This document shows positions 1 to 6,121 of a stretch of DNA of 6,304 nt, in pieces. The notes beneath the pieces are model-generated. The model was not told where the DNA came from, searched no databases, and saw only the letters and a list, made by a program, of their open reading frames with translations. The stretch comes from an uncultured Eubacterium sp. (GTDB taxonomy: Bacteria > Bacillota > Clostridia > Lachnospirales > Lachnospiraceae). Location: positions 1 to 6,304 of the forward strand of contig CAJTTQ010000112.1 of NCBI GenBank assembly GCA_910579145.1, given 5' to 3'. Made by a program: the position numbers and the translations under genes. Each line of letters begins with the position of its first letter. Position 1 is the stretch's first letter.

Positions 1-246
1 AAGTCTCAAAATATAGATGATTTATTGCCATATGAAAAAGAGGATATTTGGATTTGCTGTCTTTGCGGCTCTATAGAGCTGATCAATCTTTTTTCTTTTG
101 GAAAAATGAGTAGTTTTTTTCATGATTTTGAATATTGGTACAGTATAAGTGATTATTTGTTTCTCTTGTTTAATAATTTTAATGACTTTATTTATATAGA
201 TGATAATGGAGAAATTGTCAAATCAAAGATTGTAACACAAAAATAA
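1..246 (+). CDS. 3' end of an unrecognised protein gene (cut by window edge)
   Basis: The frame is open from base 1 to the TAA at 244-246, giving 81 residues. There is no ATG with a ribosome binding site inside the window; the only early start-like codon is a TTG at 25 with no Shine-Dalgarno before it. I therefore read this as the C-terminal part of a longer protein that starts upstream. The visible part is rich in aromatic residues (FFHDFEYWYSISDYLF, then FNNFNDFIYIDDNGE) and has a CCLC cysteine cluster near the start. It ends in a polar, lysine-rich tail. The pattern of hydrophobic and aromatic segments followed by a short acidic turn suggests a compact globular domain. It loosely resembles some small immunity-type proteins, but I do not recognise a family and assign no function. 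Base composition is AT-rich, unlike the genes from 808 onward. Confidence 0.55.
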   Translation, partial: KSQNIDDLLPYEKEDIWICCLCGSIELINLFSFGKMSSFFHDFEYWYSISDYLFLLFNNFNDFIYIDDNGEIVKSKIVTQK

Positions 247-258
247 AATGTATATAAT
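230..258 (+). promoter_or_regulatory. Candidate sigma-A promoter with no obvious gene behind it
   Basis: TTGTAA at 230-235 and a perfect TATAAT at 253-258 are separated by 17 bases. It overlaps the last codons of the upstream gene. An AAGGAG at 265-270 follows, but no ATG/GTG/TTG frame of useful length starts at a suitable distance; the GTG at 287 meets TAG two codons later. It may be a chance match in AT-rich DNA, or the front end of a gene that has decayed. Confidence 0.35.
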
Positions 259-532
259 GTAGTTAAGGAGAATCCGAGAGATATAGTGAATTAGGCCTGC
301 CATAATAGCTATTACAAGTTCCAGAATTTCTATTTTTGTTCATCTAAAGTATCCTGATATTTTTCTTTCAGGGTAACAGCAATATTATTTAGTCCTTTCC
401 ATAGATACAAATAAAAAAACGAAAAACAAGTAATACCGCGCGCACACCTTGATAATTGAATAAAGGCTTTACACTTTTCCACGGATCCGCTATACTAATT
501 ATATACACATTAAGTTACGAGGCGGTGAAAGG
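247..532. other. AT-rich intergenic stretch, no confident gene
   Basis: This 286-base gap holds the 3' half of the 230-258 promoter candidate, an orphan AAGGAG (265-270), a perfect 12-base palindrome TAATAGCTATTA (303-314), and the promoter of the next small ORF (468-496). On the minus strand a frame of 50 codons (482 down to 330, GTG start) could encode a peptide with one hydrophobic segment (GITCFSFFYLYLW) and a charged tail. It lacks a convincing ribosome binding site and lies under the plus-strand promoter, so I do not call it as a gene. No RNA gene was recognised. Confidence 0.5.
468..496 (+). promoter_or_regulatory. Sigma-A promoter of the small ORF
   Basis: TTTACA (468-473) and TATACT (491-496) are separated by exactly 17 bases, each matching five of six consensus positions. 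Initiation would fall near 503, giving a leader of about 30 bases before the ATG at 533. The -35 box lies inside a 12-base sequence, CTTTACACTTTT (467-478), that recurs almost exactly at 766-777 and in reverse at 734-745. That makes it a candidate operator. Confidence 0.65.
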
Positions 533-709
533 ATGGTTGAAGGGATGACACTTGACGAATTTGAACAAGTGACAATTGATTACTATGTGAATTTGCAACG
601 TATCAAAAAAGCAGAAACGGGCAATAATGCAAAATTAGATTTTCAAATAAAAGTATATCAGAATAAACTTTCTTCTTTGGATATTCCGTCCGAAGAATAT
701 GAAATGTAA
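533..709 (+). CDS. Small acidic hypothetical protein, 58 aa
   Basis: The frame from ATG 533 to TAA 707-709 encodes 58 residues: a start MVEGMTLDEFEQ, a helical and mostly polar middle, and the end IPSEEYEM. There is no signal peptide, membrane segment or cysteine, so a cytoplasmic protein is expected. GAGG at 519-522 lies 10 bases before the ATG. A second start at 545 (MTLDEF...) has AAAGGA 11 bases upstream and is an acceptable alternative, giving 54 residues. A well-formed promoter (468-496) directly upstream supports the gene being real. It is followed after 98 bases by the response regulator, with no clear terminator between. Whether it shares that transcript is unknown. I do not recognise the family; small plasmid- or transposon-borne proteins of this size and composition are common, but nothing here proves that origin. 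Confidence 0.6.
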   Translation: MVEGMTLDEFEQVTIDYYVNLQRIKKAETGNNAKLDFQIKVYQNKLSSLDIPSEEYEM

Positions 710-731
710 TCAAAAAAAGTAATCACAAAAA
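706..731 (+). repeat. Tandem 13-base direct repeat at a stop codon
   Basis: GTAATCAAAAAAA (706-718) is followed at once by GTAATCACAAAAA (719-731), with 12 of 13 positions identical. The first copy contains the TAA stop of the small ORF. It probably arose by slippage on A-runs. Confidence 0.5.
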
Positions 732-733
732 CG

Positions 734-777
734 AAAGGTGCAAAGTTTTTATTGAATTATTATGGCTTTACACCTTT
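734..777. promoter_or_regulatory. Inverted repeat upstream of the two-component operon (possible operator)
   Basis: AAAGGTGCAAAG (734-745) and CTTTACACCTTT (766-777) are inverted repeats that pair at 11 of 12 positions across a 20-base spacer. The right arm with its two preceding bases (764-777) matches 465-478 at 13 of 14 positions, where it covers the -35 box of the small-ORF promoter. There is no T-run after the right arm, so a terminator on the plus strand is unlikely. The position, 30 to 74 bases before the regulator's start, suits an operator or the promoter region of the two-component operon. A clear -35/-10 pair could not be settled: TTGAAT (752-757) with TTTATT (775-780) at 17 bases is only a weak match. 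Confidence 0.45.
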
Positions 778-807
778 ATTAATGTTGGTGAGATGTATGA
801 GGTATAT

Positions 808-1470
808 ATGAACAAAAACAAAGTATTGATCGTAGAAGATGAAATCCCGATCGCGAAAATGATCAGCATGAACCTCTCCGTGGCAGGTTACGAAACCGTG
901 GTGTTCCACGATGGGAGCGAGGCCGCCGAAGCACTGGAAAACGAGCACGCCTACGACATCGCGCTCCTTGATGTGATGCTGCCCGGCATGGACGGCTTTG
1001 CCCTGCTCGATATCGTATCCTCTTACGAAATCCCCGTCATCTTCCTGACTGCGAAAGACGACATCCAGTCGAAAATACAGGGACTACAGGGCGGAGCAGA
1101 AGATTATATCGTAAAGCCCTTTGAAATGCTGGAACTCATGGTCCGCATGGAAAAGGTGTTAGAAAGGGCGAAAAAACTCAGTGATGTCATCCGCTTCTTA
1201 GATGTGGAGATCAACTTTTTAGAACATACCGTGAGGAAAAACGGGAAGGAAGTTTTACTAAAACCAATGGAATATGAGCTGCTCTGCGTACTGGCGCGGA
1301 ATCAGAATATCGCGATCTCGCGCGAAGAGCTGCTCCGGCGTGTATGGGGCGTGGACTTTGTCGGGGAGACGAGAACGGTGGATGTGCACATCGGCCAGCT
1401 GCGTAAGAAACTTTCGCTGAATGACCATATAAAGACCGTTTCCAAGATCGGCTACCGGTTGGAACTGTAA
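808..1470 (+). CDS. OmpR/PhoB-family response regulator
   Basis: This is a DNA-binding response regulator of 220 residues, the usual length for the family. Receiver domain, residues about 5-118: acidic pocket E10/D11/E12, phosphoacceptor D55 in LLDVMLPGMDG, T81 in FLTAKDD, and K103 in IVKPFE. C-terminal winged helix, about 128-220, with PMEYELLCVLARN, SREELLRRVWG and TVDVHIGQLRKKL followed by TVSKIGYRLEL, the normal ending of the OmpR wing. All catalytic residues are present. I chose ATG 808 because TGAGG (798-802) lies 5 bases upstream and MNKNKVLIVEDE is the usual start. An in-frame ATG at 793 would add five residues but has no properly spaced ribosome binding site. The kinase follows after 71 bases. 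It is probably phosphorylated by that kinase and is a candidate regulator of the lipoprotein-permease operon. The receiver and wing resemble VanR/BceR-like regulators, but no specific name is justified. Confidence 0.96.
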   Translation: MNKNKVLIVEDEIPIAKMISMNLSVAGYETVVFHDGSEAAEALENEHAYDIALLDVMLPGMDGFALLDIVSSYEIPVIFLTAKDDIQSKIQGLQGGAEDYIVKPFEMLELMVRMEKVLERAKKLSDVIRFLDVEINFLEHTVRKNGKEVLLKPMEYELLCVLARNQNIAISREELLRRVWGVDFVGETRTVDVHIGQLRKKLSLNDHIKTVSKIGYRLEL

Positions 1471-1527
1471 AACAAGCGAGTTTGGAACTGTAAATCCGGC
1501 GAAGTTGGAACTGTAAAACGAAAGGAA
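1459..1527 (+). repeat. Three tandem copies of a 23-base repeat at the end of the regulator gene
   Basis: The 13-base core TTGGAACTGTAAA occurs at 1459-1471, 1482-1494 and 1505-1517, at an exact 23-base period. The first copy encodes the last codons LEL and the TAA stop of the response regulator; the other two lie in the spacer before the kinase. GCGA also precedes copies 2 and 3 at the same offset. Because 23 is not a multiple of three, the copies place LEL-stop in all three reading frames. Confidence 0.9.
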
Positions 1528-1541
1528 CAGGGAGTGAAGTC

Positions 1542-2930
1542 ATGCGGTTAAAGACAAAGATCATACTGATCTGCTGTATCAGTACCCTTTTTTCCTCGAT
1601 CGTGAGCAGCGCCGCCGTCTATCTGCTCGTAAAAAGCAACTCCATCGATGCGGCGCAGGCGCAGAGTGTGCAAAACGCGCTGGCTGGATTTACCGAGCTG
1701 GAAAAGAAGATTACGGCGTTGGAAGACCGGACCGGCCGTGAGCCTGACTGGGAAGTGCTGCAATACTTTATGAAACAGCAAAAGGATGATATGCTCTTAT
1801 GTTTTGTCCAGACGGTGGGGGGAGAGGATATAGAAGTATACAATGAAACGGTTTTTGCGCAGGCCGATCTGGAGTCGCTGCCGTACCACCCGCTGATAGA
1901 TCTGGCGGCAGAGGAGGCAGAACTGACATGGGGAGGGCGGCATTTTTTTATATACCGGCAGGAGCAAGGAGGCTCGTACACGATATATAAGCTGGAGGAT
2001 ATTACGTATGTGTGGGAGCGTATGAGGATGCTCGGAATCGGACTCGTTATACTGACCTGTGTAGTCACGATGCTCGTATGCGCGTTTTTGTTCTTTATTC
2101 TGAGCCGGGTGCTGCAGCCGCTGAAAGAACTAAATGCCGGTGCGAAGCTGATCGCGAGAGGACACTATGACGAGAGGATCCCTGTCTGGCGAAAAGATGA
2201 GATCGGAACGTTAAGCGATAATTTCAATCGTATGGCAGAAGCGGTGCAGTGCCGCATCCGGCAGCTCGAAGAGGCGGAATGGAAGCGGACGCTGTTTATG
2301 GGAAATCTGACACATGAGTTAAAAACGCCGATGACCGCGATATCCGGGTACGCAAAAACATTATTAACCGTAAAGCTGCCCGAGAGCGACAAAGAAGAAG
2401 CGCTTTCTTATATATACGAGGAAAGCTGTCGCCTGGAACGCCTTTCTAAAAAAATGATGAACTTACTTTTATTAGAAGAAAGCGAGAACATTGAGAGGCA
2501 GGAGGTGCCGGCCAGTGTGCTGTTTGCCCACGCCGCGGAGGCGTGCCGGCAGAGCCTTTGGGAGGATGGGATCCGGCTGGAGTGTCAGGAAGACGGGCAG
2601 GTATTTGTGGCAGACGCGGATCTGTTTACGGAGGTTTTGATCAATCTTATTGATAATGCGAGAAAGGCTAGTAAAAGGGGAGACCGGATCCTTCTCTCGG
2701 CAAAGGAGCGGGTAATAGAAGTACAGGATTTTGGCACAGGCATCCCGAAGGACGAGCGGGAGAAGATCCTGGAGCCCTTTTATATGATCGACAAATCGAG
2801 GAGCAGGAAAAGCGGCGGCGCGGGGCTCGGATTGGCGATCACGGCATTGATCCTGAAGCACCATGACTGTACGATCCGGATGGAGAGTGAACTGGGGCAG
2901 GGGACGCGTGTGATTTTACAATTTGTTTAA
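1542..2930 (+). CDS. Membrane sensor histidine kinase
   Basis: This is a 462-residue sensor kinase, a typical length for an HK with one extracytoplasmic domain. Layout: cytoplasmic stub 1-6; TM1 about 7-30; sensor loop about 31-163; TM2 about 164-187; HAMP about 188-240 (VLQPLKELNAG...). HisKA follows with H258 in LTHELKTPMTAISGY. The ATPase domain has an N box (LINLIDNARKAS, N368/N372), G1 DFGTGIP (D396, G398, G400), an F box (EPFYMID) and G2 GGAGLGLAI. All catalytic motifs are intact. ATG 1542 has GGGAG (1530-1534) seven bases upstream. The sensor loop is large, so this is not an intramembrane-sensing BceS-type kinase; its ligand cannot be read from sequence. The partner is the regulator just upstream, very likely on the same transcript. 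A terminator follows about 20 bases after the stop codon. Confidence 0.96.
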   Translation: MRLKTKIILICCISTLFSSIVSSAAVYLLVKSNSIDAAQAQSVQNALAGFTELEKKITALEDRTGREPDWEVLQYFMKQQKDDMLLCFVQTVGGEDIEVYNETVFAQADLESLPYHPLIDLAAEEAELTWGGRHFFIYRQEQGGSYTIYKLEDITYVWERMRMLGIGLVILTCVVTMLVCAFLFFILSRVLQPLKELNAGAKLIARGHYDERIPVWRKDEIGTLSDNFNRMAEAVQCRIRQLEEAEWKRTLFMGNLTHELKTPMTAISGYAKTLLTVKLPESDKEEALSYIYEESCRLERLSKKMMNLLLLEESENIERQEVPASVLFAHAAEACRQSLWEDGIRLECQEDGQVFVADADLFTEVLINLIDNARKASKRGDRILLSAKERVIEVQDFGTGIPKDEREKILEPFYMIDKSRSRKSGGAGLGLAITALILKHHDCTIRMESELGQGTRVILQFV

Positions 2931-2950
2931 AAGACGATGAATACTTGCTG

Positions 2951-2991
2951 AAAGCGTTTGTGTTATGATCATACTAACATAAACGTTTTTT
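2951..2991 (+). terminator. Intrinsic terminator of the two-component operon
   Basis: CGTTTGTGTTA (2955-2965) pairs with TAACATAAACG (2975-2985) over 11 positions, including one G-U. The loop is nine bases, and a run of six T (2986-2991) follows directly. The stem can extend by AAAG (2951-2954) pairing into the T-run. It lies about 20 bases after the kinase stop. GC content of the stem is low, so read-through into the lipoprotein gene is possible. Confidence 0.75.
2961..2969 (+). promoter_or_regulatory. Candidate extended -10 promoter for the lipoprotein operon
   Basis: TG at 2961-2962, one base, then TATGAT (2964-2969) form an extended -10 element; no good -35 box is found at 17 bases. Initiation would fall near 2976, giving a leader of about 75 bases. 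It lies inside the terminator of the preceding operon, so one stretch of DNA may serve both. It is the best promoter-like site I found in the 120-base gap. Confidence 0.4.
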
Positions 2992-2999
2992 GTTTATGT
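2977..2999 (+). other. Leader hairpin competing with the terminator stem
   Basis: ACATAAAC (2977-2984) and GTTTATGT (2992-2999) are perfect inverted repeats around a seven-base T-rich loop. Bases 2977-2984 are also the right arm of the terminator stem, so the two structures are mutually exclusive in RNA. If transcription starts near 2976 this hairpin would be the 5' end of the lipoprotein message. Confidence 0.55.
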
Positions 3000-3050
3000 G
3001 TGTAACTTTTTGAATCAGAGTGCCGTTCGCGCGGTGGAAGGGAGGACAAA

Positions 3051-4601
3051 ATGAGAAAAAGGTTAGTATGGATCATGGCAGGCGCCCTCATGGTGACGTT
3101 ATCCGGTTGCGCGGGGAATCCGGAGGAGTCCGTCGTCAAAGAGAAGAATATGGATAAAATGTTACAGCAGGCACAGGCGACCGATCATGCGAATTCGTAT
3201 GAAGAAGTAAAAGAAGAGATGAAACAGTATGAGTCGTATCAGAAAAAGTTCAAAGATAAAAATCTGCATGTGACGGTAAATGTCGATGCGAAGGTAGAAG
3301 TACCGGGGATCGATAAACTTTCGGTGTACCGCGTCAGGGCGAAAAAGATCAAACAGGAGTTTTTAGACCGCGTGAGAACGGCGCTCACACCCGATACGGT
3401 CTATTATGAAGGTAATAAGCGCGACGCCCGGACAAAAGCGGTGATTGCGCAGGAGATCAATGAACATAAGGAGTGGATCCGGCAGGCGAAAAAGGAAGAT
3501 CCAGAGCGGGTGGAAGAATATGAGCAGTCGCTGGCCGATCTGGAGAAGGAGTACAAGACGGCGCCGGCCAAAGTGGAACTAACGGATTATCCGACCGACA
3601 ATAAGATTAAAAATATCAAGGATCTGTACGAGAGCGACAAGGAAGACTCCTTTTACAGCTGGCTGTATGACCTGAATAAAAATGGCCAGATGTTTTATGG
3701 CGTCAGCGACGGCAAAGACGGAAATTTCCATGCGCTGTTTATGCAGAATTCGGATGATTACGGAAACTGCCTGCGCTATGAAAGCGGTAAGAACGGGTAT
3801 GTAGATCAACGTATATACAGTGCTTTTGTGGACAGTGACATTCCATCTATCGTACTAAAAGAAGAGGGAAAGGAACCGGACTTTTCAGATAATGGAAAAG
3901 GCATTGAGATGGAGGGTGGTGCGAACGTTCAATGTGTGGACAACGAACCGCTCACATTGACGGAAGCGGACGCGGAACAAAAAGTAACTGTCCTGCTCAA
4001 ACAATTAGGCCTGGAGGATTACCAATGTTATGACAAAGGCGTGTATGCGCAGCTCATAAAACAGGGAGACGACGGCAGCCAGCAGTACCGCAATATCTAC
4101 CGTTTTTTATGCCTGAGAAAGCTGGATGATGTGTTTGTGAGCAACCTGGCGGGATATAAAATGACCGATGGATTTCAGGGCGGGCAGCATGTAAAAAAGG
4201 TATGGGGAAATGAGGGGATCGCCGTGGCGGTCAACGACAGCGGGATCGTAGGGTTTCATTATCTTTCGCCGCTATCCGTCGATGAAACGGTAGTCGAAAC
4301 GAGCCGTGTCAAGCCGTTTCGTGAAATCAGGGATACCTTTGAGAAAATGGTCGTGATCGAAAACGCGCCGGATTCGGCAGAAGGTGAGGGAGAAACCCAG
4401 AATGTGTCTGTAGAGGTGACGGATGTCAGGCTGATCTATACGAGGATCAGTGAAAAAGACAGCTTTAATACGGGACTTGTCGTGCCGGTATGGAATTTTG
4501 AGGGGACGGTAACGGACGAATCTGGAGCCCAAAATAAAGGCACGGTATTGTCTATCAATGCGATTGATGGATCGGTCATCAATCAGGAATTGGGATATTA
4601 G
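3051..4601 (+). CDS. Large predicted lipoprotein, function unknown (DUF6034-like?)
   Basis: This is a 516-residue secreted protein with a lipoprotein signal: MRKR, a hydrophobic segment 5-17, then lipobox LSGC with C20. It should be anchored to the outer face of the membrane. Residues about 30-170 are highly charged and helical (EEVKEEMKQYESYQKKFKDK; EEYEQSLADLEKEY), possibly coiled coil. The middle, about 195-300, is polar and aromatic. Residues about 301-324 (LTLTEADAEQKVTVLLKQLG) and the end (LVVPVWNFEG...VLSINAIDGSVINQ) look like PepSY- or YycI-type repeats, in which a helix is followed by strands ending at an AIDG turn. GGAGG (3041-3045) lies five bases before the ATG. Long lipoproteins of this kind sit next to two-component and ABC-permease genes in Clostridia, and the closest name I recall is DUF6034, which I cannot confirm. 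It may sense or bind the ligand of the transporter or modulate the kinase; both are inference. The first permease starts 10 bases after its stop. Confidence 0.9.
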   Translation: MRKRLVWIMAGALMVTLSGCAGNPEESVVKEKNMDKMLQQAQATDHANSYEEVKEEMKQYESYQKKFKDKNLHVTVNVDAKVEVPGIDKLSVYRVRAKKIKQEFLDRVRTALTPDTVYYEGNKRDARTKAVIAQEINEHKEWIRQAKKEDPERVEEYEQSLADLEKEYKTAPAKVELTDYPTDNKIKNIKDLYESDKEDSFYSWLYDLNKNGQMFYGVSDGKDGNFHALFMQNSDDYGNCLRYESGKNGYVDQRIYSAFVDSDIPSIVLKEEGKEPDFSDNGKGIEMEGGANVQCVDNEPLTLTEADAEQKVTVLLKQLGLEDYQCYDKGVYAQLIKQGDDGSQQYRNIYRFLCLRKLDDVFVSNLAGYKMTDGFQGGQHVKKVWGNEGIAVAVNDSGIVGFHYLSPLSVDETVVETSRVKPFREIRDTFEKMVVIENAPDSAEGEGETQNVSVEVTDVRLIYTRISEKDSFNTGLVVPVWNFEGTVTDESGAQNKGTVLSINAIDGSVINQELGY

Positions 4602-4611
4602 GTAGAAAGCT

Positions 4612-5238
4612 ATGAATAGTTTTGAGACAGATTTATGGCGGGCGCTGTGCAGTGTGAACTTTGCCGTGGGATTTTTGCTCGAGTGCGCGATACTCTGGCA
4701 GGGCGGCGTGGAATCCGACCTGTTTCAGATGAGTGTGCCGGTGCTCGCGTCCGTTCCGTATTCCACAGCCTGGATCCGCGAATATGAACATGGATTTATC
4801 AAGGAATATCTGCCGCGGTGTGGGAGGACTTCCTATATAATGGGGAAGTTTCTCGCCTGTGGCATCAGCGGGGGGCTCCTGCTCGCCGCCGCCGTGTTTG
4901 TGTGCCAGAGATTTGGAGAGGGGGAGGATGCGGCGGGTAACTTCGTTCTCTTTTTCTTCTCTGGTATGTTCTGGGCCGTCGTGTCAGCGGCGCTCGCGGC
5001 CGCGGCAAATAGCACATATGTGGCGTATGGTGGCGCGTTTGTCCTCTATTATATGCTCATTATCTTATATGAGCGATACTTTCCGTCGTTGTACTGCCTG
5101 TATCCCGTCGAGTGGTATGCGCCCGAGCATACGTGGGTATTTGGTGATTTCGGCATCCTGCTGATGATCGGGGGAATGACGTTACTGACCGGCATCCTGT
5201 ATTATGAAATCCTGAGGAGGTGTATGGAACGTGTGTAA
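4612..5238 (+). CDS. ABC-2-like membrane permease subunit, 208 aa
   Basis: This is an integral membrane protein with about five or six predicted segments, roughly residues 13-29, possibly 40-52, 78-98, 111-133, 136-154 and 180-199. The stretch REYEHGFIKEYLPRCGRTSY (57-76) followed by IMGKFLACGISGG is characteristic of ABC-2 type permeases of peptide-resistance and lantibiotic-immunity transporters: a cytoplasmic loop with E, G and R residues before a transmembrane helix. It carries no Walker motifs, so it needs a separate ATPase. At 208 residues it is slightly short for the class (commonly 230-260). The start at ATG 4612 is 10 bases after the lipoprotein stop, and the Shine-Dalgarno (AGGTAG, overlapping that stop) is weak, so translation is probably coupled. 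The 3' end overlaps the next permease by 8 bases. The substrate is unknown. Confidence 0.85.
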   Translation: MNSFETDLWRALCSVNFAVGFLLECAILWQGGVESDLFQMSVPVLASVPYSTAWIREYEHGFIKEYLPRCGRTSYIMGKFLACGISGGLLLAAAVFVCQRFGEGEDAAGNFVLFFFSGMFWAVVSAALAAAANSTYVAYGGAFVLYYMLIILYERYFPSLYCLYPVEWYAPEHTWVFGDFGILLMIGGMTLLTGILYYEILRRCMERV

Positions 5239-6121
5239 GACCAGGCAGATCTTATATATCGCCCGGGGGAATTTTCGAAAGTGGCACAAAAATCCCCGGA
5301 TCATCCTGTGCTTCCTGCTCGCCTTTATCTTTTGTTTTCTCCTTTCCGATAGAGTCATGCAGTTTGCGCAGTCCCGCGGCACGTATCTTCAGGGAGTGGA
5401 ATCGTTTCTTTGGACGTTTGGGGACGCGCAGTCGGTGCTCGCTATTTCGATCCTTTTGCTGCTCCTTTTTTCGGATATGCCAAATCTTTCAAACGAAGTT
5501 CCGTACTTTATGGTGAGGACGGACCGGGTCGTGTGGATGCTCGGACAGATTTTATATTTGATCTCGGCGGTGTTTTTCTTTATGCTGTTCATCCTCGCGG
5601 CGACGGTATTTTTGTCGGCGGAACGGGCCTATCCGGCAAATATGTGGAGTGATACCGCGGCGGTGCTGGGATATTCTGGTATCGGGGAGACGCTGGCGGT
5701 GCCGGCTTTTGTAAAAGTGATGGAACTGACGACTCCGTATGTGTGCTCCCTGCATATCTTTTTTTTGATGACTGGCTATGCGGTTTCGATGGCGGGCGTC
5801 ATCTTATTTCTCAATCTATGTAAACGGAATGGGGGTATGATCGGCGGCGTGTGTTTCAGTGCGTTTGGTGTTTTGATGAATCCGGACCTGGTGGCGGGAT
5901 GGTTCGGGATCTCGACGGAGAAAATGCGCATCGCTAATATTATAAGCGGATGGATTTCCCCGCTGAATCATGCGACATATTATATGCACAGTTTTGGGTA
6001 TGACAATTTGCCGAAACTTTGGCAGTCATATGTATTTTTTCTTGTGTTGGGTGCGGTTCTGTTTGCGGCATCTCTCGTGAAAATAAGAAATTATCCATTT
6101 TCGTTTTCAGGAACAGTGTGA
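5231..6121 (+). CDS. ABC-2-like membrane permease subunit, 296 aa
   Basis: This is an integral membrane protein with about six predicted segments, roughly residues 23-40, 64-81, 101-129, 170-195, 202-218 and 266-284. The motif VRTDRVVWMLGQILYL (95-110), with basic residues just before a helix, is typical of the ABC-2 permeases of antimicrobial-peptide transporters. There is no ATP-binding motif. The start is a GTG at 5231 (read MCKTRQILYIARGNF); AGGAGG at 5215-5220 lies 10 bases upstream and inside the preceding gene, and the two frames overlap by 8 bases, which implies translational coupling. It probably forms a heterodimeric channel with the preceding permease. Oddity: its last two codons and stop (GTG TGA) are part of the left arm of a palindromic structure (6116-6190), so the natural C-terminus may have been altered by an insertion. 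The end at KIRNYPFSFSGTV is near where such permeases normally stop. Confidence 0.88.
   Translation: MCKTRQILYIARGNFRKWHKNPRIILCFLLAFIFCFLLSDRVMQFAQSRGTYLQGVESFLWTFGDAQSVLAISILLLLLFSDMPNLSNEVPYFMVRTDRVVWMLGQILYLISAVFFFMLFILAATVFLSAERAYPANMWSDTAAVLGYSGIGETLAVPAFVKVMELTTPYVCSLHIFFLMTGYAVSMAGVILFLNLCKRNGGMIGGVCFSAFGVLMNPDLVAGWFGISTEKMRIANIISGWISPLNHATYYMHSFGYDNLPKLWQSYVFFLVLGAVLFAASLVKIRNYPFSFSGTV

Noticed and set aside
303..314. 12-base perfect palindrome TAATAGCTATTA as an operator
   Set aside because: It is a single site in AT-rich DNA, not near a convincing start codon. It can easily arise by chance.
734..777. Intrinsic terminator after the small ORF
   Set aside because: The inverted repeat has a 20-base loop and no T-run after the right arm. 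An operator role is more plausible.
793..807. Upstream in-frame ATG for the response regulator
   Set aside because: It has no spaced ribosome binding site, while ATG 808 has TGAGG five bases before it and gives the normal N-terminus of the family.
1459..1527. CRISPR array
   Set aside because: Only three copies of a 13-base core with 10-base intervals; there are no true spacers and the first copy is coding sequence.
1211..1564. 117-codon antisense frame across the regulator and kinase starts
   Set aside because: It lies opposite strongly supported genes, has low-complexity arginine/serine-rich composition, and has no ribosome binding site. It is a shadow of the real coding strand.
2472..2864. 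130-codon antisense frame inside the kinase gene
   Set aside because: It is opposite the HATPase domain, whose motifs are all intact on the plus strand.
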